64,000 nucleotides of DNA from Stenotrophomonas nitritireducens (GCF_001431425.1 NZ_LDJG01000003.1:248001-312000), one strand, 5' to 3'; counted from the stretch's first letter, positions 1-9,394 are shown. Program-made: numbers and translations. The notes: generated by a model from the letters alone, not told the origin.

Positions 1-24
1 TTCGATTTCGTCTTCGGGGCTCAT
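1..24 (-). CDS. sdhE: Partial 5' end of a probable sdhE (FAD assembly factor for succinate dehydrogenase)
   Basis: Only the first eight codons are inside the window (MSPEDEIE), read leftward from an ATG at 24 with an AGGTGAG ribosome site just upstream. A small acidic start directly downstream of sdhB on the same strand fits SdhE/YgfY, which helps attach FAD to SdhA. The identity rests on position and eight residues only. Confidence 0.4.
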
Positions 25-60
25 CGCTCACCTGCCGATGCCACGACCTCGTCGTGGCGG

Positions 61-96
61 AAACGAAAACGGCACCGGCCCGAAGGACCGGTGCCG
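61..96 (-). terminator. Rho-independent terminator after sdhB
   Basis: On the minus strand an eight-base-pair GC stem (GGCACCGG/CCGGTGCC, 71-95) is followed by a T-rich run (GTTTTCGTTT). It lies 40 bases past the sdhB stop and before sdhE, so it may reduce readthrough into sdhE. Confidence 0.65.
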
Positions 97-136
97 CCAT
101 GGCCGCGATGCGCGGGGCATCGCAGAAACCGGCGCA

Positions 137-922
137 TCAGGCGCGGCGCGCCATCATCAGCTTCTTGATCTCGGCGATCGCCAGCGCCGGGTTCAGTCCC
201 TTCGGGCAGGTCCGGGCGCAGTTCATGATGGTGTGGCAACGGTACAGCTTGAACGGATCTTCCAGATCGTCCAGGCGCGCACCGGTGTCCTCGTCACGCG
301 AGTCGATGATCCAGCGGTAGGCCTGCAGCAGGATCGCCGGGCCCAGGTAACGCTCGCCGTTCCACCAGTAGCTCGGGCAGCTGGTCGAGCAGCAGGCGCA
401 CAGGATGCACTCGTACAGGCCGTCGAGCTTCTTGCGGTCTTCCGGCGACTGCAGGCGCTCGCGGTCCGGCGGCGCCGGGGTCTGGGTGCGGATCCACGGC
501 TTGATCGAGGCGTACTGCGCGTAGAAGTGGGTCAGGTCCGGCACCAGGTCCTTGACCACTTCCATGTGCGGCAGCGGGTAGATCGGCACTTCGGCCTTGG
601 CGCAGTCGCTGATGGCGCGGGTGCAGGCCAGCGTGTTGGTGCCGTCGATGTTCATCGCGCACGAACCGCAGATGCCTTCGCGGCAGGAACGGCGGAAGGT
701 CAGGGTCGGATCGATCTCGTTCTTGATCTTGATCAGCGCGTCCAGGACCATCGGGCCGCACGCATCGAGATCGACCTCGTAGGTGTCGGTACGCGGGTTC
801 TGGTCGTCGTCCGGGCTCCAGCGGTAGATCTTGAAGGTGCGCACGTTCTTGCCGCCGCCCTTGACGGGGAAGTGCTTGCCCTGGGTGACCCGGGAGTTCT
901 TCGGGAGTGCAAATTCAGCCAT
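137..922 (-). CDS. sdhB: Succinate dehydrogenase iron-sulfur subunit
   Basis: SdhB passes electrons from the flavin of SdhA to ubiquinone bound at SdhCD, as part of complex II on the cytoplasmic face of the inner membrane. The 261-residue length is normal. The plant-type [2Fe-2S] cysteines are visible in CREGICGSC plus a later cysteine. The [4Fe-4S] and [3Fe-4S] sets are in [16 protein letters not shown] and [17 protein letters not shown]. It follows sdhA by 18 bases in the sdh operon. Confidence 0.97.
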   Translation of the reverse strand: MAEFALPKNSRVTQGKHFPVKGGGKNVRTFKIYRWSPDDDQNPRTDTYEVDLDACGPMVLDALIKIKNEIDPTLTFRRSCREGICGSCAMNIDGTNTLACTRAISDCAKAEVPIYPLPHMEVVKDLVPDLTHFYAQYASIKPWIRTQTPAPPDRERLQSPEDRKKLDGLYECILCACCSTSCPSYWWNGERYLGPAILLQAYRWIIDSRDEDTGARLDDLEDPFKLYRCHTIMNCARTCPKGLNPALAIAEIKKLMMARRA

Positions 923-940
923 GTTCGTAGGTTCCCCGGA

Positions 941-2731
941 TCAGTAGACGCGCGGCTTCGGCGGCACGACGGCGACATCGTCGGTGAGCGTGTACATGTG
1001 CACCGGACGGTAGTCGAAGCTGCACTTGCCCTTGTCGTCGACGGTGACCAGCGTGTGCTTCATCCAGTTGGCGTCGTCGCGCTCCGGATAGTCCTCGTGG
1101 GCGTGCGCGCCACGGCTTTCCTTGCGCTGCTCGGCCGAGTTGATGGTGGCCACGGCGTTGAGCAGCAGGTTGTTCAGCTCGTAGGTCTCGATCAGGTCCG
1201 AGTTCCAGACCAGTGAACGGTCAGAGACCTTCACGTCCTGGAACGAATCGAACACTTCGGCCATCTTCCCGCAGCCCTCGGCCAGCGACTTGCTGGTGCG
1301 GAACACGGCGGCGTCGGCCTGCATCGTGCGCTGCATGCGGTCGCGGATGACCGCGGTCGGGGTGTCGCCGTTGGCGTGGCGCAGCTTGTCCAGCAGGCCC
1401 AGCGCCTTGTCGCAGACGTCGGAGGCCAGGGTCTTGTGCGGCGCGCCCGGCTTGATCGTCTCGGCGCAGCGGTTGGCCACGGCGCGGCCGAACACCACCA
1501 GGTCGAGCAGCGAGTTGGAGCCCAGGCGGTTGGCGCCGTGCACCGACACGCAGGCCGCTTCGCCGATGGCGTACAGGCCCGGCACCACCGCATCGGGGTT
1601 GTCGCCGACCTTGCGCACGACTTCGCCGTGGTAGTTGGTCGGGATGCCGCCCATGTTGTAGTGCACGGTCGGAATGACCGGGATCGGCTGCTTGTGCACG
1701 TCGACGCCGGCGAAGATGCGGGCGCTCTCGGCGATGCCCGGCAGCTTCTCGTCGATCACGCCCGGGCCCAGGTGGGTCAGGTCGAGCAGGATGTGGTCCT
1801 TGTGCTCGCCGACGCCGCGGCCTTCGCGGATCTCGATGGTCATCGAGCGCGACACCACGTCGCGCGAGGCCAGGTCCTTGTAGTGCGGCGCGTAGCGCTC
1901 CATGAAGCGCTCGCCGCTGCTGTTGCGCAGGATGCCGCCTTCGCCGCGCACGCCCTCGGTGATCAGGCAGCCGGCGCCGTAGATGCCGGTCGGGTGGAAC
2001 TGCACGAACTCCATGTCCTGCAGCGGCAGGCCGGCGCGGGCCACGAGGCCGCCGCCGTCGCCGGTGCAGGTGTGCGCCGAGGTGGCGCTGAAGTAGGCGC
2101 GCCCGTAGCCGCCGGTGGCCAGCACCACGCCATGGGCGCGGAACAGGTGCAGGGTGCCCTCGGCCATGTCCAGCGCCAGCACGCCGCGGCAGACGCCCTC
2201 TTCGTCGAAGATCAGGTCGAGCGCGAAGTACTCGATCATGAACTGCGCGTTGTGCGCCAGCGACTGCTGGTACAGCGTGTGCAGCATGGCGTGGCCGGTA
2301 CGGTCGGCCGCGGCGCAGGTGCGCTGCGCGGACGGGCCTTCGCCGTACTTGGTGGTCATGCCGCCGAACGGGCGCTGGTAGATCTTGCCGTCCTCGGTGC
2401 GGCTGAACGGCACGCCGTAGTGTTCCAGCTCGATGATGGCCGGGATCGCCTCGCGCACCATGTACTCGATGGCGTCCTGGTCGCCCAGCCAGTCCGAGCC
2501 CTTGATGGTGTCGTAGAAGTGGTAGCGCCAGTCGTCCTCGCCCATGTTGCCCAGCGCGGCGGAGATGCCGCCCTGCGCCGCCACGGTGTGCGAGCGGGTC
2601 GGGAAAACCTTGGTGATGCAGACGGTCTGCAGGCCCTTCTGGGCCAGGCCGAAGGTCGCGCGCAGGCCGGCGCCGCCGGCGCCGACGACCACCATGTCGA
2701 CCTTGTGTTCAGTGATGTTGTAAGCGGACAT
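941..2731 (-). CDS. sdhA: Succinate dehydrogenase flavoprotein subunit
   Basis: SdhA oxidises succinate to fumarate using covalently bound FAD, in the TCA cycle and respiratory chain. The 596-residue protein has an N-terminal dinucleotide fold ([11 protein letters not shown], about residues 14-24) and the FAD-linking histidine in [10 protein letters not shown]. Substrate-site motifs include HPTGIYG and TEGVRGEGG. The ATG at 2731 lies only three bases past the sdhD stop, so the two genes are likely translated together. Confidence 0.98.
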   Translation of the reverse strand: MSAYNITEHKVDMVVVGAGGAGLRATFGLAQKGLQTVCITKVFPTRSHTVAAQGGISAALGNMGEDDWRYHFYDTIKGSDWLGDQDAIEYMVREAIPAIIELEHYGVPFSRTEDGKIYQRPFGGMTTKYGEGPSAQRTCAAADRTGHAMLHTLYQQSLAHNAQFMIEYFALDLIFDEEGVCRGVLALDMAEGTLHLFRAHGVVLATGGYGRAYFSATSAHTCTGDGGGLVARAGLPLQDMEFVQFHPTGIYGAGCLITEGVRGEGGILRNSSGERFMERYAPHYKDLASRDVVSRSMTIEIREGRGVGEHKDHILLDLTHLGPGVIDEKLPGIAESARIFAGVDVHKQPIPVIPTVHYNMGGIPTNYHGEVVRKVGDNPDAVVPGLYAIGEAACVSVHGANRLGSNSLLDLVVFGRAVANRCAETIKPGAPHKTLASDVCDKALGLLDKLRHANGDTPTAVIRDRMQRTMQADAAVFRTSKSLAEGCGKMAEVFDSFQDVKVSDRSLVWNSDLIETYELNNLLLNAVATINSAEQRKESRGAHAHEDYPERDDANWMKHTLVTVDDKGKCSFDYRPVHMYTLTDDVAVVPPKPRVY

Positions 2732-2734
2732 GTA

Positions 2735-3118
2735 TCAGTTCCCAAGCGCGACGCGGGCGACCGCGAAGATGCTGACGATCGCGCCGAGCACGGCGACGAA
2801 CTTGACCGTGGTCTGCAGGGCCAGCGCCATCAGCGAATTGTGGATGTAGTCCTCGAGCACGACCTGCAGGCCAAGCTGCGCGTGCCAGAACATGGCGACC
2901 AGGAAGCCGACCAGCGCGATCGCGTTCCACGGCTTGGCCACGGCGGTGACGGCGGTGACGTAGTCGGCGCCGATCAGGCTCAGCACGAAGCACAGGAACC
3001 ACAGGGTCAGCGCGACCAGCGCGGTGGCGGTCAGGCGCTGGTGGATGAAGTGGATGGTGCCGGACTTGGCACTGCCCAGGCCGCGCGCGTTCTTCAGGGG
3101 GGTGCGGAAATTGCTCAT
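2735..3118 (-). CDS. sdhD: Succinate dehydrogenase membrane anchor subunit
   Basis: This 127-residue membrane protein is the second cytochrome b556 anchor and helps form the quinone site. Three hydrophobic segments are visible (about residues 30-52, 65-85 and 100-124). The start at 3118 (MSNFRTPLKN) was chosen because its ATG overlaps the sdhC stop as ATGA. Its position between sdhC and sdhA and its size fit SdhD. Confidence 0.93.
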   Translation of the reverse strand: MSNFRTPLKNARGLGSAKSGTIHFIHQRLTATALVALTLWFLCFVLSLIGADYVTAVTAVAKPWNAIALVGFLVAMFWHAQLGLQVVLEDYIHNSLMALALQTTVKFVAVLGAIVSIFAVARVALGN

Positions 3119-3510
3119 GCGGCGCCTCCGAAGCAGCAGACGTAGGCCCAGACCAGCGCAGTGATGACCAGCGAGCCGATCACCGACAGCCAGCTGCTGC
3201 GGATGAAGGCCGGCTTGCTGTAGCCGATGGCGAAGTCCTGGACGATGTGGCGGATGCCGTTGCACAGGTGGTAGGCGAAGCACCAGGTCCAGCCGAACAG
3301 GATCACCTTGCCGTACCACGCGCCGGCGTGGGTGGTGAAGCAGTTCCAGGACTCGGGGCCCATCATCAGGGCGAGCAGGCCGCCGGCAATGATCAGGGCT
3401 CCGACGGACAGAACGATGCCGCTGGCTCGATGCAGGATCGAGGTGGCCATCTGGATCTGCCAGCGATACACCTGCAGGTGCGGAGAAAGGGGGCGGGGTC
3501 TGTTCGCCAT
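3115..3510 (-). CDS. sdhC: Succinate dehydrogenase cytochrome b556 subunit
   Basis: SdhC is a 131-residue heme b and ubiquinone-binding anchor of complex II. The family signatures RPLSPHLQVYRW and SILHRASG are near the N-terminus. The likely heme-ligand histidine lies in FAYHLCNGIRH, and three membrane segments are visible. The start at 3510 (MANRPRPLSP) matches the family N-terminus; longer upstream reading would add an unconserved extension. Confidence 0.95.
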   Translation of the reverse strand: MANRPRPLSPHLQVYRWQIQMATSILHRASGIVLSVGALIIAGGLLALMMGPESWNCFTTHAGAWYGKVILFGWTWCFAYHLCNGIRHIVQDFAIGYSKPAFIRSSWLSVIGSLVITALVWAYVCCFGGAA

Positions 3511-3563
3511 TCGCTGACTCGTTATCTCGGCTGGGCGGCGGTTGCCGCGTTGGCTGACGCTGC

Positions 3564-3737
3564 TCAGAAATCGATGCAGCGACCGTTTTTCTCCCAATCG
3601 CCGTAGCGCACCGGATCGAGTCCGCCGCGTCCGCCGATTTCCTGCGGGACCGATCCGGCATCGGGAAGCGGCTGCTTCTCCGGTTCCGGCAGGGTTTCGG
3701 TTCCGTCCTCGGGAGTGGGGGTTGTTTGGCCTATCAT
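3564..3737 (-). CDS. DUF1674 / SDHAF4-like succinate dehydrogenase assembly factor
   Basis: This small soluble protein of about 57 residues ends in the family signature, here GGRGGLDPVRYGDWEKNGRCIDF read in part as DPVRYGDWEKNGRC. In the SDHAF4/Sdh8 family this protein binds flavinylated SdhA and promotes joining to SdhB. It is the first gene of the sdh operon, 53 bases ahead of sdhC, which supports the role. I chose the ATG at 3737 over an in-frame TTG at 3758. The function in this organism is inferred from eukaryotic relatives and context. Confidence 0.8.
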   Translation of the reverse strand: MIGQTTPTPEDGTETLPEPEKQPLPDAGSVPQEIGGRGGLDPVRYGDWEKNGRCIDF

Positions 3738-3776
3738 GATCGGTCTCGCAACGCACAAATTTTAGTCCCCGTTCAC

Positions 3777-4637
3777 GTGTCTGACAACCTCGCCCCTCTT
3801 TTCAGCGGTTTGCGCACACTGCGCCAGCCCCAGGTGCTGGGCCTTTCCGGCCCGGACGCGGTCGCTTTCGCCCAGGCCCAGTTCGCCAACGACGTGGCGT
3901 CGCTGGCCGATGGCCATTGGCAATGGAATGCCTGGCTGACCGCCAAGGGGCGCGTGCTGGCGGTATTCCAGCTGCTGCGCATGGACCCGGAGCATCTGCT
4001 GCTGGTCTGCCACGATGGCGGCGCCGAGGCGATGACCGAACAACTGCGGCGCTTCGTATTCAGGCGCAAGCTGAACCTGGCGCCTGCCGGCACGCTCGCC
4101 GTCGAGGCCGCCTTCGATACCCCCGCCCTCGCCCGCGGCGCGGCGCTCGCCCGCCTGGAGGACGGCGCCATCGAGCTGGACGTCGGCAGTGCGGCGCGCC
4201 CGCGCATGCTGCGCCTGGCAGAGGCCGGCAACGCGCGGTACGAGGAGATGGCGGAGCTTGCCTGGCGCCAGTCGGACCTGCGCTTCGGGCTGCCGCGGCT
4301 GGACGACTCGCAGCGCGAACAATGGACGGCGCAACAGCTCGGACTGGATCGCCTGTCGGCCTACAGCGTGAAGAAGGGCTGCTACCCCGGCCAGGAAATC
4401 GTGGCGCGCACCCATTTCCTGGGCAAGGCCAAGCGCTCGCTGGTGTTGCTGCATACGGCCATCGCCAGTACGGCCGGCGACGCGGTGACCCAGGCCGGCA
4501 CCAGCGTCGGTACCGTCGCCAGCAGCGCCGGCAGGCTGGCGCTGGCCGTGCTGCCACTGGAGCTGGCCGATGGCGTGCTGGAAATCGGTAGTGGAGAGGC
4601 CCAGCGCCTGGACCTGCTCGACGGACTGGCGCGCTGA
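3777..4637 (+). CDS. ygfZ: Folate-binding protein YgfZ (iron-sulfur cluster / tRNA modification factor)
   Basis: YgfZ is a tetrahydrofolate-dependent protein related to the GcvT aminomethyltransferase that supports assembly or repair of some iron-sulfur enzymes. The diagnostic motif KGCYPGQEIVAR is present at about residues 200-211. The protein is about 286 residues from a GTG start (VSDNLAPLFSG). An ATG at 3726 would add 17 residues but overlaps the divergent sdhAF4-like gene, so the GTG is preferred. It runs divergently from the sdh operon, an iron-sulfur enzyme it could serve. Confidence 0.88.
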   Translation: MSDNLAPLFSGLRTLRQPQVLGLSGPDAVAFAQAQFANDVASLADGHWQWNAWLTAKGRVLAVFQLLRMDPEHLLLVCHDGGAEAMTEQLRRFVFRRKLNLAPAGTLAVEAAFDTPALARGAALARLEDGAIELDVGSAARPRMLRLAEAGNARYEEMAELAWRQSDLRFGLPRLDDSQREQWTAQQLGLDRLSAYSVKKGCYPGQEIVARTHFLGKAKRSLVLLHTAIASTAGDAVTQAGTSVGTVASSAGRLALAVLPLELADGVLEIGSGEAQRLDLLDGLAR

Positions 4638-4686
4638 TGAAGCTGCCCACCAGCGGCAGCCTCCCGCCTGAACGGCTTTCCGGCAT

Positions 4687-4708
4687 CGCGTAGCGGATCC
4701 GCTACGCG
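4687..4708. terminator. Perfect 22-base palindrome between convergent genes
   Basis: The sequence is a perfect inverted repeat with the core GTAGCGGATCCGCTAC. It lies between the convergent ygfZ and ABC ATPase genes and overlaps the TAG stop of the latter. It could act as a two-way transcription end, although no clear T-run follows. Confidence 0.45.
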
Positions 4709-5796
4709 CCGGGCTCCAGGCGCAGGCCGCTGGCCGCGTCGAAGAAGTGCAGGGCCGCGGGCACGACCGCCACGCCGATCCCCTCGCCTGCCGCCGGCAG
4801 CGCCTGCGGCGGCACCCGCATCACCAGCGGCCGCGCGCCATGGCGCAGGTTGACGAACATCTCGTTGCCGACCGGCTCGATGCTCTCGATGAGCGCCTCG
4901 AACGCCGCCTCGCCGCCCCCCGGCTGCAGGTGCTCCGGGCGAATGCCGACCACCACCTCGCGCCCCAGCCAGTCCGGCGCCATCGAGGGACGGCCAAGCG
5001 GGATCCGCTGGCCCTCGCCCATGTCCAGCTCGAACCGCCCGTCGGTCGCAGCCTGCAACCTTCCCCGGAGCGTGTTCATGGCCGGGCTGCCGAGGAAGCC
5101 GGCGACGAACAGGTTGGCCGGCCGCTCGTACAGCGCCATCGGCGTGTCGATCTGCTGGATCACCCCGTCGTTGAGCACCACGATGCGCTGCCCCAGGGTC
5201 ATCGCCTCGACCTGGTCATGGGTGACGTAGATCATCGTCGTACCCAGCTTGCGGTGCAGCTGCGCGATCTCGGTGCGCACCGAGTGGCGCAGCTTGGCAT
5301 CGAGGTTGGACAAGGGCTCGTCCAGCAGGAACACCGCCGGCTCGCGCACCAGCGCGCGCCCCAGCGCCACGCGCTGGCGTTGGCCGCCGGACATCGCCCG
5401 CGGCAGCTTGTCGAGCATCCCGTCCAGCCCCAGCATGTCAGCGGCGGCCTGCACGCGGCGCGCGATTTCGGCCTTGTCGTGCCCGCGCAGCTTCAGCCCG
5501 AAGGCCAGGTTCTCGGCCACGGTCATGTGCGGGTAGAGCGCGTAGTTCTGGAACACCATGGCGATGTCGCGGTCTTTCGGCGCCACGTCGTTGACCACGC
5601 GCCCGCCGATGGACAATGTGCCGGCGCTTATTTCCTCCAGCCCGGCCACCATCCGCAGCAGGGTGGACTTGCCGCAGCCCGACGGCCCCACCAGGACCAT
5701 CAACTCGCCGTCGGCGATATCGAAACTGGCCCCGTGCACGGCGACCTGGCCGTTGTCGTAGACCTTGCGCACCCCGTCGAACCGCACGTCCGCCAT
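4702..5796 (-). CDS. Sugar ABC transporter ATPase, MalK/UgpC/MsmX type
   Basis: This is the cytoplasmic ATPase of a CUT1-type carbohydrate importer. The 364-residue protein has Walker A (GPSGCGKST, about residues 37-45), a Q-loop (FQNYALYPH), the signature MSGGQRQRVALGRAL and Walker B (VFLLDEPLSNLDAKLR). A C-terminal TOBE-like regulatory region follows. The start at 5796 follows an AGGCAGG ribosome site; an ATG 12 bases upstream is possible. No permease or binding protein is adjacent. The permease pair at 19519-21233 has no ATPase of its own, so this gene may serve it (inference). Confidence 0.9.
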   Translation of the reverse strand: MADVRFDGVRKVYDNGQVAVHGASFDIADGELMVLVGPSGCGKSTLLRMVAGLEEISAGTLSIGGRVVNDVAPKDRDIAMVFQNYALYPHMTVAENLAFGLKLRGHDKAEIARRVQAAADMLGLDGMLDKLPRAMSGGQRQRVALGRALVREPAVFLLDEPLSNLDAKLRHSVRTEIAQLHRKLGTTMIYVTHDQVEAMTLGQRIVVLNDGVIQQIDTPMALYERPANLFVAGFLGSPAMNTLRGRLQAATDGRFELDMGEGQRIPLGRPSMAPDWLGREVVVGIRPEHLQPGGGEAAFEALIESIEPVGNEMFVNLRHGARPLVMRVPPQALPAAGEGIGVAVVPAALHFFDAASGLRLEPGA

Positions 5797-6116
5797 CGCC
5801 TGCCTCATTCATTCCGATCGCACCGCGGCAACCGGCGAAGTGGATGGCGACGCCTGCCGCCAACGCCCCGGGATGGTCGCTCCCGAATACGAATACAGTG
5901 GAAACATTCTGCCACGCAAACGTTTTCCCATGGCACCATCAACGGTTCGCGGCAGCGCCCGTGGAAGCCCATGCCGGCCCGCCTCCATGCGCCCGGGACG
6001 CACTCCCTTCGAGCCTGCCCCGCCCCGTTCCTCCAGAGCCGGCACGAGCGCGGCCGAAGGCCGCGGAACCCTCACCGGAACAGCAACCAGAACATAGCGA
6101 AGGGCGATTGACAACG
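5797..6116. promoter_or_regulatory. Divergent control region between the ABC ATPase and zwf, with a LacI-family operator candidate
   Basis: No gene is seen in these 320 bases. A LacI/GalR-type operator-like sequence GCAAACGTTTTC lies at 5916-5927, with the central CG typical of this family. On the minus strand TTGCGT and TATTCG, 18 bases apart, could be a promoter for the ATPase overlapping that operator. For zwf a purine-rich AAGGGCG precedes the ATG. A related site lies in front of the LacI gene at 28330. Confidence 0.5.
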
Positions 6117-7583
6117 ATGTCATCAGACCACGAAACTCGGACCATGCACGACACCCTCCTCCTGTTCGGTGCCACAGGCGATCTGGCCCAGCGCTATCTC
6201 TTCCCCTCCCTGCTGCGCCTGCTGGGCGACGGCCTGCTCCCCGAGGACTTCCGGGTGCGCGCGATGGCCCTGTCGCCGCACGACACCGAAAAATTCCACG
6301 ACATCCTGCGGCCGCGGCTGGAACAGGCGCTGCCGCAGGCCAGCCAGGACGACATCAACAACCTGCTGCGGCGCATCGACTACCGTTCGGTGGACCTGCG
6401 CGCACCCGCCTCGATCGCCGACGCGGTGCGCGAGTTCAACGGCCGCCGCTGCGTGAGCTACCTGTCGATCCCGCCGGGCCTGTACATCTCCACCTGCGAG
6501 GGCCTGGCCCTGGGCGGGGCGCTGAGCGCGCCGCACCGGCTGATGCTGGAAAAGCCGATCGGCTCGGACAGCACCAGCGCCGAGGAAATCCTGCAGTCGA
6601 TCGGCGCGCTGATCGACGAGGACCGCGTATTCCGCATCGACCACTACCTGGGCAAGGCGGCAGTGCAGAACCTGATGGCGCTGCGCTTCGGCAATACCCT
6701 GCTGGAAGCGGTGTGGAACCGCAATTACATCGAGTCGGTGCACATCATGGTGGCCGAGAGCGACGGCGTGGACGGCCGCGACTCCTATTATTCGCGTTCC
6801 GGCGCGATGCGCGACATGGTGCAGAGCCACATCCTGCAGCTGCTGTGCCTGGTGGCGATGGAGCCGCCGGCCTCGCTGGAGGCCGATCGCATCCGCGACG
6901 AGAAGGTCAAGGTACTGCGCGCGCTGCGCCCGCTCGACGCCCGCCATGCCGCCAAGGACAGCGTGCGCGGCCGCTATACCGCCGGCACCATCAACGGCCA
7001 GCCGGCACAGGCCTACCAGCCGCCGGAAGGCAGCGAGGCCGAAACCTTCGTCGGCGTCACCGCGCACATCGACAACTGGCGCTGGGCCGGCGTGCCGTTC
7101 CATCTGGTCACCGGCAAGCGCCTGCCCGAGCGCACCACCCGCATCGAGGTCAACCTCAAGCCGGTCACGCACTGGCTGTTCGAACGTCCCGACCGCCGCC
7201 ATGCCCAGCCCAACCGCCTGACCTTCCAGTTGCAGCCGCAGGAGAACATCCAGCTGGGGCTGATGAGCTCGCTGGCCGGCCCGGAATGGGGCGCGCTGGA
7301 ACTGCAGCCGCTGGAACTGGAGCTGTCGGTGCCGACCGGCCTGCACCGCCGCATCGCCTACGAACGCCTGTTCCTGGACGCCTTCAACGGCAACCACGCG
7401 CTGTTCGTGCGCGACGACGAGGTGCGCGCGGCCTGGGCCTGGATCGACAGCGTCAGCGATGCCTGGAAGGCCGCCAACCTGCCGATGGAACCCTACCCGG
7501 CCGGCAGCTGGGGCCCGGACCAGGCGCACCTGTTCCTGCCAGCGGCCATCGTCGCCGACAACCGCGTGGACAACGAGCTGTGA
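6117..7583 (+). CDS. zwf: Glucose-6-phosphate 1-dehydrogenase
   Basis: Zwf oxidises glucose 6-phosphate to 6-phosphogluconolactone with NAD(P)+, the entry to the Entner-Doudoroff route. The protein is 488 residues, normal for the family. It has the nucleotide-binding fingerprint GATGDLAQR near residue 17 and the substrate signature RIDHYLGKAAVQN near residue 174. The residue after GDLAQR is Tyr, where most family members have Lys (RKL). The stop overlaps the glk GTG. A second ATG nine codons in (MHDTLLLFG) is an alternative start. Confidence 0.95.
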   Translation: MSSDHETRTMHDTLLLFGATGDLAQRYLFPSLLRLLGDGLLPEDFRVRAMALSPHDTEKFHDILRPRLEQALPQASQDDINNLLRRIDYRSVDLRAPASIADAVREFNGRRCVSYLSIPPGLYISTCEGLALGGALSAPHRLMLEKPIGSDSTSAEEILQSIGALIDEDRVFRIDHYLGKAAVQNLMALRFGNTLLEAVWNRNYIESVHIMVAESDGVDGRDSYYSRSGAMRDMVQSHILQLLCLVAMEPPASLEADRIRDEKVKVLRALRPLDARHAAKDSVRGRYTAGTINGQPAQAYQPPEGSEAETFVGVTAHIDNWRWAGVPFHLVTGKRLPERTTRIEVNLKPVTHWLFERPDRRHAQPNRLTFQLQPQENIQLGLMSSLAGPEWGALELQPLELELSVPTGLHRRIAYERLFLDAFNGNHALFVRDDEVRAAWAWIDSVSDAWKAANLPMEPYPAGSWGPDQAHLFLPAAIVADNRVDNEL

Positions 7584-8587
7584 GCAGTCCCGCGGAACAC
7601 GTACTGGTTGCCGACATAGGCGGCACCAATGCGCGCTTCGCGCTGGCCGACACCTCGGCCGCCACGCCGCTGGACCCGGGCAGCATCGGTGAATACCCAG
7701 TGGCGCGCTTCCCGTCGCTGGCCGATGCCGCCGCTTGCTATCTGCAGGAACGCGGCGCCACCGCGCGCAGCGGCGTGTTCGCCGTCGCCGGACGCGTGGA
7801 TGGCGACGAGGCGCGCATCACCAACCATCCCTGGGTGATCTCGCGCTCGCGTACCGCCGCGCAGCTGGGCATGTCCCGGCTGCACCTGATCAACGACTTC
7901 GTCGCCCAGGCGATGTCGGTGGCCCTGCTGCGGCCGGCCGACGTGGTCCAGATCGGCGGCGCCACCTGGCAGCCGGCCGCGCCGTCGGCACCACGCAACT
8001 ACTGCGTGATCGGCCCGGGCACCGGGCTCGGCGTGGGCGGCCTGCTGGTCCGCGATGGCCGCTGCTATCCGCTGGCGACCGAAGGCGGGCATGCCAGTTT
8101 CGCACCGACCACGCCCGAGCAGATCCGCATCCTGGAGATCCTCACCCAGCAGTTCGGCCGCGTCTCCAACGAGCGCCTGATCTGCGGCCCCGGCCTGGTC
8201 AACCTGCACCGCACGCTGAGCGAGATCGCAGACCTGGATCCGGGGCAGCTGCAGCCTCCGCAGGTCAGCGAACGCGCCGCGGCCGGCGATCCGGTCGCCC
8301 TGCGCGCAATCGAAGTGTTCATGGACATCTTCGGCGCCGTCGCCGGCGATGCCGTGCTGGTGCAGGGCGCCTGGGATGGCGTATTCCTGACCGGCGGGCT
8401 GGTGCCGCGCCTGCTCGGGCCACTGCAGCATTCCGGGTTCCGCAGCCACTTCGAGAACAAGGGCCGCTTCACCGCGACGCTGTCGCAGGTGCCCTCGCTG
8501 GCCATCGTCCACCCCTGCCCCGGCCTGCTCGGCGCGGCCGCGTACGCGCTGGACCTGGAGCAGGCCCCCACTGGAGCATCCGCATGA
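7580..8587 (+). CDS. glk: Glucokinase, ROK-unrelated bacterial Glk family
   Basis: Glk phosphorylates cytoplasmic glucose with ATP to give the substrate of Zwf. The 335-residue protein begins with a GTG overlapping the zwf stop. The phosphate-binding motif ADIGGTNARFAL is at about residues 11-22, with HLINDFVAQ and GPGTGLGVGGL further in. EGGHASFAP matches the glucokinase substrate loop. It belongs to an operon with coupled starts (zwf/glk GTGA, glk/pgl ATGA). Confidence 0.95.
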   Translation: MSSPAEHVLVADIGGTNARFALADTSAATPLDPGSIGEYPVARFPSLADAAACYLQERGATARSGVFAVAGRVDGDEARITNHPWVISRSRTAAQLGMSRLHLINDFVAQAMSVALLRPADVVQIGGATWQPAAPSAPRNYCVIGPGTGLGVGGLLVRDGRCYPLATEGGHASFAPTTPEQIRILEILTQQFGRVSNERLICGPGLVNLHRTLSEIADLDPGQLQPPQVSERAAAGDPVALRAIEVFMDIFGAVAGDAVLVQGAWDGVFLTGGLVPRLLGPLQHSGFRSHFENKGRFTATLSQVPSLAIVHPCPGLLGAAAYALDLEQAPTGASA

Positions 8588-9300
8588 GCACCCTTTCCGA
8601 ACGCCTCACCCTGGTCCGCCATTCCGGCGAGGATGAGTGGACCGAAAGCGTGGCCCGCGAAATGGCGACGATCCTCGGCCACGAGATCGCCCAGCGCGGC
8701 CGCGCGCGCATGCTGCTGTCCGGCGGCACCACCCCGGCGCCGGTGTACGAGATGCTGGCCGAGCAGCCGCTGGAGTGGGCGCGCGTGGAAGTCGGCCTGG
8801 CCGACGAACGCTGGCTGTCGCCGCAGGACCGCGACAGCAATGCCTGGCTGGTGCGCCACAGCTTCCTCAACCAGGCCGAGGGGGCGCATTTCGACCCGCT
8901 GGTGCGCGTGGGCAAATCGCTGGCCGAATGCGTGCATGACGCCAACCTGCAGGCCGAGCATTCGCAACCGGCCTGCCTGGTGGTGCTGGGCATGGGCAAC
9001 GACGGCCACACCGCCTCGCTGTTCCCCGGTTCGCGCGACCTTGAACGCGCCCTGCAGGGCAGCAAGCCGTATGCGGCGCTGGACGCCAGCGGCTGCCCGG
9101 TCGCCAGGGACTGGCACCTGCGCATCACCCTGACCCCGCGCGGCCTGGCTTCCATCGGCACCCGCCTGCTGCTGCTGCGCGGCAAGCAGAAGCTCGAAGT
9201 GCTCGAGGCCGCGCTCGCTTCCGGCGACGTGCGCCGCTACCCGATCCTGGCCGCCATCGACGCGCCCGGCACGAAACTGCGCGTGCACTGGTGCGCGTGA
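8584..9300 (+). CDS. pgl: 6-phosphogluconolactonase
   Basis: Pgl hydrolyses 6-phosphogluconolactone to 6-phosphogluconate. The 238-residue length is typical of the DevB/Pgl family. Family motifs LLSGGTTPAPVYEML, LADERWL and GMGNDGHTASLFPGS are present. The ATG overlaps the glk stop as ATGA, so translation is probably coupled. Confidence 0.95.
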   Translation: MSTLSERLTLVRHSGEDEWTESVAREMATILGHEIAQRGRARMLLSGGTTPAPVYEMLAEQPLEWARVEVGLADERWLSPQDRDSNAWLVRHSFLNQAEGAHFDPLVRVGKSLAECVHDANLQAEHSQPACLVVLGMGNDGHTASLFPGSRDLERALQGSKPYAALDASGCPVARDWHLRITLTPRGLASIGTRLLLLRGKQKLEVLEAALASGDVRRYPILAAIDAPGTKLRVHWCA

Positions 9301-9394
9301 GCGAGGCCGGTCCCACGCAATGCCCGCTGTCCCGGACGCGGGAATTCAGACAAAGGGCGGCATCCGCCCGCCCATCCTCCATCGCTGGTAGCCC

